NCBI GenBank assembly: GCA_003454135.1
Contig: DMKW01000129.1
Location: forward strand, 1-6,912
DNA: 6,912 nt
Source: Microbacteriaceae bacterium
GTDB lineage: Bacteria; Actinomycetota; Actinomycetes; Actinomycetales; Microbacteriaceae
Direction: 5' to 3'
Within the stretch, counting starts at the first letter, position 1; each line of letters begins with the position of its first letter. Both the position numbers and the translations under genes were made by a program. Positions 1 through 5,486 of the stretch are shown here, in pieces. The notes below the pieces were generated by a model, which saw nothing but the letters and a program-made list of their open reading frames with translations, had not been told where the DNA came from and ran no database searches.

Positions 1-54
1 GGCACCAGCTACCGGCTCAAAGGCCACCACCCCGCCTCAACTGAGGCACACTAG
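1..54 (+). CDS. istB: IstB-like IS21-family transposition ATPase, C-terminal tail only
   Basis: Frame 1 from the window edge reads GTSYRLKGHHPASTEAH and then a TAG stop. IstB is the AAA+ ATPase that helps the IstA transposase of IS21-family elements choose and capture target DNA. IstB proteins commonly end in a short stretch like G-x-SYRL-(K/R) shortly before the stop, which is what is seen here. The call is strengthened by the two tandem terminal repeats that follow within 12 bases of the stop, because IS21 elements carry istA-istB followed by a repeat-bearing end. Only 17 codons are visible, so the assignment rests on this short motif and the context. The rest of the gene, with its Walker motifs, would lie to the left of the window. 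Confidence 0.55.
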   Translation, partial: GTSYRLKGHHPASTEAH

Positions 55-65
55 AACCACACGAC

Positions 66-113
66 AGTGGCCCTGTTTTCAGTTGGCGAAAGTGGCCCTG
101 TTTTCAGTCGGCG
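66..113. repeat. Two tandem 23-bp terminal repeats of the IS
   Basis: Copies at 66-88 and 91-113 both begin AGTGGCCCTGTTTTCAGT. They differ at one position (T at 84, C at 109) and are separated by two bases, giving a 25-bp period. In IS21-family elements such repeats are the transposase-binding sites of the element end. Only two copies exist here, so this is not an array. Confidence 0.8.
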
Positions 114-1916
114 TTAACAGCGCCAAAGCCATTGCACTGCGATATGTCAAGTCTGCGCGGTAGAGATCATGCTGGCTGGCAAAAATGAATGCTGCCACCC
201 TGTCCACTTCGAAGAACTCAGGGTTGAGACCACGCGCCCGTTCAATCTGAGATTCAGCCTTGACATAGTCCGCGTTCCTGGCAAATCGCAGTGCCAGCCG
301 AAGGAGGTGGGCTGTGGGCTGATCGTCCCTGGACCTCGCATGAACAGTGTTGGCATCGAGTCGCCGTGCTTGAACTTCGAGCTCCTGCCGTTCCTTGTCG
401 CTCAAGTAGGCGGCTTCTCGATCCGCCACTCCGCGAAGCATCGGCGATACGTAGTCCACGCGAGGAAGGTACGCGCGGGCCGTGGCACTAATCTGAAGCT
501 TTTCACCCTCGCCCTCGGCTGTTGGCGGCTGACGAACCACAAGCGACCCTCGAGAGAGGGCCTGTGAACTTGAGCGCAATTCATCGATGGGGAGCTCGGC
601 GATCACTGCTAGCTCATCGAAAGAAATCGGGCGGTCAAGAGATCGGAGAATCACGAGCAGAAGTTTGGCGCTGGGCTCCAGCCCCTCGTAAACGTTGTCA
701 ACACAGAAGCGTAAGAGCTCGCTCTGGTTGCGCAGAGTATCAGTCGGAGTCCGCCCGGATTCAACGCTCAAGACGTACCACCGAATTGCGAGTGGCGAAT
801 ATCGCAAAGAGGACAGGGTTGCGTCCGCATTCGCTTGCGGGAGCGAGACTAGGTCTGTCACCTTCCGCCTCGATGCGAATTTTCTAAAGAGCAGATTCGC
901 CGATTTGGGATCCAGCCCACCAAGTGGGTAGCGCCGTTCGACCTGCCCCAGGCCAACCCTGCTCGTGAACAAGAACGAAGTCGCTATCGGCAAAGCGTCA
1001 TACAACGCGAGCACTTCTGTTCCTTGGGCAGTCTCAAGGTTGTCAATCACAACGAGCGCGTTGAGACCCTCTAGATACTCCGCCAGTTCTTCGATTGAGC
1101 CAGAAAATGATGTGTCGAAAACTTGGCCCATTTCGAGGGATGCACCGGCCATGTCCTGAATCGCTCCGGAAAGCGCGCGAATTCCATCTGCGGTGAGAAT
1201 CTCGTTCTTCAACGAAACCCAAAGAACGCAGTCAAACGTGCTTGCGGGATCGTCCACGATTGAATAAGCAATCTGCAGGGCAAGGGCGGTCTTCCCGATC
1301 CCACCCTCACCCGTAATGGTGATTATTCGATTCCGACGGCGTTCAATGAGCTTCTTTATCGCATCCGACTCAGTTCCGCGCCCAACGAGGCCAGTCTCGT
1401 CGAAGTCAGCCGTCGGGAGATTGTGAAGGACTCGCTCGAACGGGACAGGTTGGGGCGCAAATGCTGGGTCCCAAAGTGGGTCTAAAAGGAGATGCTCCCT
1501 GGTCGATTTGGACATTGAGAAATGCCTTGAGCCGAACCGAGATATCAGGCCGCCGGCGGATTCGAGATCGTCCATCTGCAACGGCCGGCCGTGCATGACC
1601 CTGTTCCGTACTGCAACAAGGTGATCGAGGCTCCCAACATTCGTTGAAAGCTCATCTCCAAGATCTCGGGGCAATTCATTCTTGAATCTCAAGAGCAGGT
1701 CGTAAACCTGCCTGAGGTATAGAAACTCAGATACGTCGACGTCTTCTATTGGATCGTCGCCATTCGCCCTTGATAAGACTTCAGGGAGATCCTTGCCAAG
1801 AAGGCTGCTGGAGCCAAATGATCCAGCAAGAAGTCGCGGAAGCATCGGCGAAGGTCGTTCTCGAAAGAGTCCAAGAGCACGAAGGCCTGTGCTTTTGTCT
1901 GGAGTTGCAATTCCAT
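79..1916 (-). pseudogene. HEPN-STAND (NB-ARC) NTPase, defence candidate; frameshifted and 3'-truncated
   Basis: The largest open piece runs 1845 to 79 (588 codons). Residues 1-90 of it end a HEPN-like domain with the Rx4-6H signature RNRVMH (R80, H85). The STAND core has Walker A GEGGIGKT (179-186), Walker B ALVVIDN (263-269), a sensor-like FTSR (293-296) and a GLPL-like SPLA (350-353). A winged-helix-like region (about 380-460) and TPR-like helices (about 515-575) follow. The probable true start is ATG at 1916, preceded by AGGAG four bases upstream. It opens a different frame (MELQLQTKAQAFVLLDSFEN..., TAG at 1746-1748) that supplies the missing first HEPN helix. One lost base near 1780-1830 would reconcile the frames, giving about 612 residues. 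The last 12-13 residues are encoded by the IS end, so the native C-terminus is gone. HEPN domains are often RNases, and STAND NTPases are often phage sensors. Function here is inferred, and the gene is probably dead unless the frameshift is a sequencing error. Confidence 0.75.
1746..1916 (-). other. Out-of-frame N-terminal piece of the HEPN-STAND gene
   Basis: This 56-codon frame begins with ATG at 1916 and stops at TAG 1746-1748. Its first ~40 residues (…FVLLDSFENDLRRCFRDFLL…) look like the opening amphipathic helix of a HEPN-type domain. After the phrase HLAPAAFL the frame turns into low-quality sequence, while the neighbouring frame (start 1845) becomes sensible at LLGKDLPEVLSRAN. The overlap of good sequence locates the frameshift. 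The 1845 start has no recognisable ribosome binding site, whereas 1916 does. No long homopolymer or classical X-XXY-YYZ slippery site is present in the overlap, which argues against programmed frameshifting. Confidence 0.65.
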
Positions 1917-1942
1917 AACTCTCCTACCGTCGCTTTGCGTTG

Positions 1943-1948
1943 ACTATA
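1943..1948 (-). promoter_or_regulatory. Possible -10 box for the HEPN-STAND gene
   Basis: On the minus strand this reads TATAGT, five of six matches to TATAAT. It would place transcription start near 1936, giving a leader of about 20 bases that contains the AGGAG ribosome binding site just before the ATG at 1916. No convincing -35 hexamer is seen at the normal spacing, so support is limited. Confidence 0.35.
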
Positions 1949-2022
1949 TCGCGAGGAAAAGTCTGCCCTGGACAGGTGACATCCAAAGTCAGACGGTCAC
2001 GCTCAACAGCGGCGAAACGGTG

Positions 2023-2061
2023 CACGCTCTGCGTGGTTCACACTCCGTTGAGTGCGCACTC
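2023..2061. repeat. Cluster of short palindromes
   Basis: Three inverted repeats lie in 39 bases: CACGC-TCT-GCGTG (2023-2035), CACTC-CGTT-GAGTG (2041-2054) and the perfect 12-bp palindrome GAGTGCGCACTC (2050-2061). The last two share the GAGTG arm and are mutually exclusive as hairpins. An operator, a recombination site or a small structured RNA are all possible; nothing in the sequence decides between them. Confidence 0.5.
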
Positions 2062-2129
2062 GGCGACTTCGACAAATGACCGTTGCAGAAGCCAGTGCAA
2101 CCATCTGCATGTTTTCATCGCAATTCAAC

Positions 2130-2147
2130 TGTTGCCAAAATGTTGCC
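2130..2147. repeat. Tandem TGTTGCC direct repeat near the tRNA 3' side
   Basis: TGTTGCC occurs at 2130-2136 and again at 2141-2147, separated by AAAA, an 11-bp period or about one helical turn. Short direct repeats beside a tRNA 3' end resemble arm-type sites bound by tyrosine integrases. No integrase gene is present in the window, so this role is speculative. Confidence 0.4.
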
Positions 2148-2180
2148 ACTGGCCGTTTTCGGGGGCTCGGGAGGCCTTAA

Positions 2181-2219
2181 CGCAAAAGGCCCGGATACCA
2201 ATGAATCATTGGCATCCGG
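2181..2219 (-). terminator. Rho-independent terminator of tRNA-Glu
   Basis: On the minus strand, eight bases after the tRNA 3' end, the sequence CCGGATGCCAATGA is followed by a one-base centre and its complement TCATTGGTATCCGG. That gives a stem of up to 14 pairs including one G-U; realistically about 12 pairs with a 5-base loop. It is followed by GCCTTTTGCG, a short T tract. The hairpin arms occupy 2191-2219. Confidence 0.75.
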
Positions 2220-2227
2220 ACCGGTTG

Positions 2228-2300
2228 TGACCCCAACCGGATTCGAACCGGTGTTACCGCCGTGAGAGGGCAGCGTACTAGGCCGCTATACGATGGGGCC
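2228..2300 (-). tRNA. tRNA-Glu (anticodon CTC)
   Basis: The 73-nt cloverleaf is complete. The acceptor stem GGCCCCA pairs with TGGGGTC (one G-U), with discriminator A. A short D-arm is followed by the anticodon stem CTGCC/GGCGG around the loop CTCTCAC (anticodon CTC, reading GAG). The T-arm is ACCGG/CCGGT with loop TTCGAAT. CCA is not encoded: the bases after the discriminator are CAA. The gene marks the junction between GC-rich backbone on its 5' side and lower-GC accessory DNA on its 3' side, the usual geometry for an island integrated at a tRNA 3' end. Confidence 0.96.
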
Positions 2301-2319
2301 GCAAGTGGACAACTCATCG

Positions 2320-2348
2320 AGTATGCCACACGGCGGCGGGGCACACAA
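2320..2348 (-). promoter_or_regulatory. Probable tRNA-Glu promoter
   Basis: On the minus strand TTGTGT (2343-2348) and CATACT (2320-2325) are separated by exactly 17 bases. The -35 keeps the TTG core and the -10 matches TATAAT at four of six positions. Transcription would start near 2313, about 13 bases before the mature tRNA 5' end. No other good hexamer pair is seen in the gap between the tRNA and the kinase gene. Confidence 0.5.
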
Positions 2349-2386
2349 TTCAGCCGCATACGCGCGCGAGTCGCGACCGGGATGGG

Positions 2387-3295
2387 TCACGGAGCAAGCA
2401 CTCGCAGGGCCCCGGGCACGACCTCGATCTCGAGCGGGAGCGGGCCAATCCGCTCCCCATCCGCGTAGGCGACGAGGCCCTCGGAGTGGATGGCGATCGT
2501 GCGCACCCGATACACGGCCACACGCGGATCGGTGAGGTGCGTGCCCGTGAACACTCGCGGAAAGATGCGCAGGAACGCGAGGCGCGAAAGCGGCTGCACG
2601 ACCAGCACGTCGAGAAGCCCGTCGTCGAGGAGCGCGTTCGGGGTGACGAGCATCCCACCACCGAGCGACGTGTTGTTTCCGACCGAGACGAGCATCGCCT
2701 CCGTCTCCATCTCGACGCCGTCGAGCACGAGGCGATAGTGGCGCGGCCTGAGGACTGCGAGTTCGCGCAAGAGGGCCAGGGTGTAGCGACTTCGACCGCG
2801 TGGCCAGCGCATGAGGTTGGCGCGCTCGTTGACGACCGCGTCGAAACCGGCCGCGAGCACACCGACGAACCAGCGGTGGGTCCCGCCCGGGGCGTGCGCG
2901 CGCACCGCGTCGATCACCCTCGGCGGCCTGTCGATAGCGTCGAGCAGCACCGCGATCGCGGCATCCGTGTCGCCGAGAGGAATGCCGAGGCCGCGTGCCG
3001 TGTCGTTGCCGGTGCCCGACGGCACGATCCCGAGCGGGATGGTCGACCCGGCGAGGAGGTTCGCCCCGAGGTTCACCATGCCGTCACCCCCGACGACTAC
3101 GAGTGCGGTCGTTCCTCGATCGATCGCGCGCCGCGTCGCCGCGACGAGGGCGTCGAAGCTCGGTTCGGTGAGGGCCGTGACCTCCAACCCGGCCGCACGC
3201 AGCGCAGACACCACCTTCGCGCCGACCGCGCCGCCCTTGCCGAATGCCGCAGAGGGATTGACGGCGACCACAATCCCCCGTGGCGTCGTCGTCAT
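2387..3295 (-). CDS. Diacylglycerol kinase-family lipid kinase (DgkB/YegS type)
   Basis: This 302-residue protein fits the usual ~300-residue length of soluble bacterial diacylglycerol/lipid kinases. These use ATP to phosphorylate a lipid hydroxyl, typically diacylglycerol to phosphatidic acid, at the inner face of the membrane, recycling lipid for phospholipid synthesis. The N-terminal kinase lobe begins with VAVNPSAAFGKG (10-21), has the nucleotide-binding GGDGMVN (69-75) and the PSGTGND loop (92-98). The C-terminal beta-sandwich lobe holds AAGFDA (148-153), the NNTSLGGGM segment (207-215), DDGLLDV (224-230) and ADGE (278-281). All hallmark motifs are intact. The ATG at 3295 starts just before the nucleotide-binding strand; no ribosome binding site is obvious, and a -10-like CATAAT six bases upstream suggests a leaderless transcript. 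The true lipid substrate cannot be told from sequence. Confidence 0.92.
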   Translation of the reverse strand: MTTTPRGIVVAVNPSAAFGKGGAVGAKVVSALRAAGLEVTALTEPSFDALVAATRRAIDRGTTALVVVGGDGMVNLGANLLAGSTIPLGIVPSGTGNDTARGLGIPLGDTDAAIAVLLDAIDRPPRVIDAVRAHAPGGTHRWFVGVLAAGFDAVVNERANLMRWPRGRSRYTLALLRELAVLRPRHYRLVLDGVEMETEAMLVSVGNNTSLGGGMLVTPNALLDDGLLDVLVVQPLSRLAFLRIFPRVFTGTHLTDPRVAVYRVRTIAIHSEGLVAYADGERIGPLPLEIEVVPGALRVLAP

Positions 3296-3301
3296 GCGCT
3301 A

Positions 3302-3307
3302 ATTATG
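3302..3307 (-). promoter_or_regulatory. -10 box for a possibly leaderless lipid-kinase mRNA
   Basis: On the minus strand CATAAT (five of six matches to TATAAT) ends six bases before the A of the kinase ATG. Transcription would therefore start at or next to the start codon. Leaderless mRNAs with this spacing are common in Actinomycetota, and this fits the lack of a ribosome binding site close to the ATG. The -35 position (around 3325-3330, ACGGCG) is not consensus. Confidence 0.45.
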
Positions 3308-3461
3308 GCCTGCCTCCGCCGATTCGCCGTCGCCCGCGGTAGGCGGCTCGGAACCTGTGGGATAGCCTCCCTGCAGGGGTCCTTTGACATCTACGTGGCT
3401 GATCCAGTGCGCGGTGGAGATTTAGATCCGTCGGAGATCCCGGCGCAGGCAGGCTCCCACT

Positions 3462-3466
3462 AAGGA
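3462..3466 (+). promoter_or_regulatory. Ribosome binding site of the DUF3311 gene
   Basis: AAGGA lies two bases before the ATG at 3469 and five bases before the directly following ATG at 3472. The five-base spacing is the more usual one, so the second ATG is probably the main start, shortening the protein by one methionine. Confidence 0.6.
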
Positions 3467-3468
3467 CA

Positions 3469-3774
3469 ATGATGTCGATATCTGAAGCTCCTACTCGTGG
3501 CCCTGCGCGGCCGATGCCTTATGTGATCGCCGGAATCCTGCTGGCCGTCGCAATCATCGCGCCACTGGTCGTACCCCTCTACGCGCGCATCGATCCGAAG
3601 CTGTTCGGGATGCCGTTCTTCTACTGGTACCAAATCCTGTCGGTGTTCATCGAGGCCTTCATCCTCTGGATCACCTACCTGATCGTGATCCGCGAAGACA
3701 ACCGGCGTCGCGCCGCCGTGCGCACCCTCCCCGATGCACCGACCGTCGATACCACGACGGGGGTGCAGAAGTGA
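3469..3774 (+). CDS. DUF3311-family small membrane protein, partner of the SSS symporter
   Basis: This is a protein of 101 residues (100 if the second ATG at 3472 is used). Two hydrophobic segments (about 18-38 and 51-74) are separated by ARIDPKLFGMPFFYWYQ, the characteristic conserved linker of the DUF3311 family. The C-terminal tail is charged and presumably cytoplasmic. DUF3311 genes are typically found immediately before MctP-like sodium:solute symporter genes in Actinomycetota and are thought to be an accessory subunit; the biochemical role is unproven. Here the stop codon (TGA 3772-3774) overlaps the GTG start of the symporter in the four-base GTGA, which implies translational coupling and matched amounts. 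The 173-base upstream gap contains a TTGACA at 3384-3389, but I find no good -10 at normal spacing. Confidence 0.88.
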   Translation: MMSISEAPTRGPARPMPYVIAGILLAVAIIAPLVVPLYARIDPKLFGMPFFYWYQILSVFIEAFILWITYLIVIREDNRRRAAVRTLPDAPTVDTTTGVQK

Positions 3775-5486
3775 GCGCGGCAATTCTCGCGATCGCGTCC
3801 GCGGCCACGCCCGCGACGCGTTCGGTCAACGGCGTCGCTCTCACGGTGCTCGTCATCATCTTCGTCGGAGTCGCCGCGATGGGCTTCCTGGCCTCGCGCT
3901 GGCGGATCAAGCCGGCCGAACGCGGGATGAAGTCCCTCGACGAGTGGGGCCTGGGCGGCCGGAGCTTCGGCAACTGGATCACCTGGTTCCTGCTCGGCGG
4001 AGACCTATATACCGCGTATACCTTCATCGCCGTTCCCGCCGCGATCTGGAGCACGGGCTCCGTGACCGGCTTCTTCGCGGTGCCGTACACGATCGTGCTG
4101 TATCCCATCGTCTTCCTCCTGATGGCGCGCCTCTGGTCGGTCTCCCACCGCCACGGCTTCATCACCCCGGCGGACTTCGTCGGCGGACGTTACGGCAGCA
4201 AGGCTCTCTCGACCGCGGTCGCGCTTACCGGCATCCTCGCCACGATGCCGTACATCGCCCTGCAGCTGGTCGGAATCAAGGCGGTTCTCGAGGTGCTCGG
4301 CCTCGGAAACGCCAGCAATCCGTTCCTGGCGGACCTGCCGCTCATCATCGCCTTCGTGGTTCTCGCTGCCTACACCTATGCGGCGGGCCTGAGGGCTCCG
4401 GCGACGATTGCCGTGGTGAAGGATCTCCTCATCTACATCGTCATCATCGTCGCAATCATCTGGCTCCCGTCGCACTTCGGCGGCTGGGGCCAGATCTTCG
4501 ATGCCGCGGGCAAGAAGATGTCCGCCACGAACCCGGCGACAGGCAACCCGGTCGGGTCGATCATCCCCGGGGCGACGAGTTTCAACGCCTACTGGACGCT
4601 CGCCCTCGGCTCCGCCATGGCGCTGTTCATGTACCCGCACTCGATCACCGGTGTGCTTGCCACCAAGAGCCGCAACACCATCCGTCGGAACGCGATCGTG
4701 CTGCCCCTGTACTCGGTCGTGCTCGGGCTGCTCGCCCTGCTCGGGTATATCGCGATCAAGGCCGGCACCATTCCGATGGGTGTCAACGGGGTCATCAACC
4801 CGCAACTGGTGGTGCCGCAACTCTTCCTCGACAACTTTCCGGCGTGGTTCGCCGGAATCGCGCTCGCGGCCATCGCGGTCGGCGCTCTCGTGCCTGCCGC
4901 GATCATGTCGATCGCCGCATCCAACCTCTTCACCCGCAACATCTACCGCGACCTGTTCAAGCCGAACGCCACGCCGGCGCAGGAAGCCAAGGTGTCGAAG
5001 ATCACCTCGCTCGTCGTGAAGTTCGGTGCGTTGATCTTCGTGATTGCCATGGACCAGTCGGCGGCGATCAACATGCAGCTGCTCGGCGGCATCTGGATCT
5101 TGCAGACGTTCCCCTCGATCGTCGCCGGGCTCTACACGAGGTGGTTCCACCGCCGGGCCCTTCTGCTGGGCTGGGCCGTCGGCATCGCGTACGGCAGCGT
5201 CTCCGCCTACGCCGTGATCAACCCCGTGACCAAGGCCCACTTCGGCGGGTCGATCGCCACGATTCCGTTCACCAATATCCCGATCTACATCGCGATCACC
5301 GCGTTCGTGATCAACGCGATCGTCTCGGTGGTGTTCACCTTCGTGTTCCGCGCGGTGAAGGTCAAGGATGGCAAGGACATCACGACCGCGAACGACTACG
5401 GAGCGGACGAACACGACCCCAAGGTCGCGAAGGTCACGGAGAAAGTGAAGTGGCTGGAGCCGAACCCCGACTCTCCGATCATCTAG
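3771..5486 (+). CDS. Sodium:solute symporter family transporter, MctP-like (probable monocarboxylate uptake)
   Basis: This 571-residue polytopic membrane protein belongs to the SSS family (LeuT fold), with about 13 predicted membrane segments. Family marks are the N-terminal LDEWGLGGRSFGNWITWFLL (56-75), GFITPADFVGGRYGSK (129-144), GLRAPATIAVVKD (206-218) and the signature around GALVPAAIMSIAASNLFTRN (371-390). In MctP-type members the substrates are monocarboxylates such as lactate, pyruvate, acetate or propionate, and sometimes alanine; the pairing with DUF3311 supports this subgroup, but the exact substrate is inferred. The GTG start overlaps the upstream stop in GTGA, with a weak GGGGGTG upstream. 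The C-terminal tail (about 530-571) is hydrophilic and cytoplasmic. The last 8 bases overlap the convergent metal-ATPase gene. Confidence 0.92.
   Translation: MSAAILAIASAATPATRSVNGVALTVLVIIFVGVAAMGFLASRWRIKPAERGMKSLDEWGLGGRSFGNWITWFLLGGDLYTAYTFIAVPAAIWSTGSVTGFFAVPYTIVLYPIVFLLMARLWSVSHRHGFITPADFVGGRYGSKALSTAVALTGILATMPYIALQLVGIKAVLEVLGLGNASNPFLADLPLIIAFVVLAAYTYAAGLRAPATIAVVKDLLIYIVIIVAIIWLPSHFGGWGQIFDAAGKKMSATNPATGNPVGSIIPGATSFNAYWTLALGSAMALFMYPHSITGVLATKSRNTIRRNAIVLPLYSVVLGLLALLGYIAIKAGTIPMGVNGVINPQLVVPQLFLDNFPAWFAGIALAAIAVGALVPAAIMSIAASNLFTRNIYRDLFKPNATPAQEAKVSKITSLVVKFGALIFVIAMDQSAAINMQLLGGIWILQTFPSIVAGLYTRWFHRRALLLGWAVGIAYGSVSAYAVINPVTKAHFGGSIATIPFTNIPIYIAITAFVINAIVSVVFTFVFRAVKVKDGKDITTANDYGADEHDPKVAKVTEKVKWLEPNPDSPII

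Larger units (their letters stand above)
1..119 (+). mobile_element. Right end of an IS21-family insertion sequence
   Basis: This stretch holds the end of an IstB-like reading frame (stop at 52-54), two tandem copies of a 23-bp repeat, and a tip reading GTTAACA whose last two bases are CA. Multiple terminal repeats and a 5'-TG...CA-3' tip are characteristic of IS21-family elements. The probable boundary is 119/120, because from base 120 leftward-coding sequence of the STAND gene takes over. The other end and the target-site duplication lie outside the window, so completeness cannot be judged. The insertion has replaced the 3' end of the neighbouring defence-type gene. Confidence 0.6.
1917..2180. 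other. Non-coding spacer between the defence-type gene and tRNA-Glu
   Basis: I see no convincing gene on either strand here; open frames crossing it have no coding character. It contains a cluster of short palindromes (2023-2061), a tandem TGTTGCC repeat (2130-2147) and the putative promoter of the leftward gene. It may be the remnant of an integration-module end, such as att arm sites or a lost integrase region, but no integrase sequence is visible. Confidence 0.5.

Noticed and set aside
66..113. Repeat pair as a CRISPR remnant
   Set aside because: The two 23-bp copies are separated by only two bases, with no spacers; IS terminal repeats explain them.
1780..1850. Programmed -1 frameshift in the STAND gene
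   Set aside because: No X-XXY-YYZ slippery heptamer and no clear stimulatory hairpin or internal Shine-Dalgarno is seen at the junction; mutation or sequence error is simpler.
1940..2230. 96-codon plus-strand open frame crossing the spacer
   Set aside because: It has no ribosome binding site and no coding character, and it runs through the tRNA terminator hairpin and into the 3' end of the tRNA-Glu gene.
3369..3378. CCCTGCAGGG palindrome upstream of the symporter operon
   Set aside because: It is only 10 bp and GC-rich, does not extend and has no second copy nearby; likely chance in this composition.
3384..3389. TTGACA as -35 of the DUF3311-symporter operon
   Set aside because: It is a perfect hexamer, but no -10-like hexamer lies 15-19 bases downstream, so I do not call a promoter.
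2486..3463. 325-codon plus-strand open frame
   Set aside because: It is antisense to the lipid kinase, which has all its catalytic motifs. The frame is Arg/His/Asp-rich with no domain character, a by-product of high GC.
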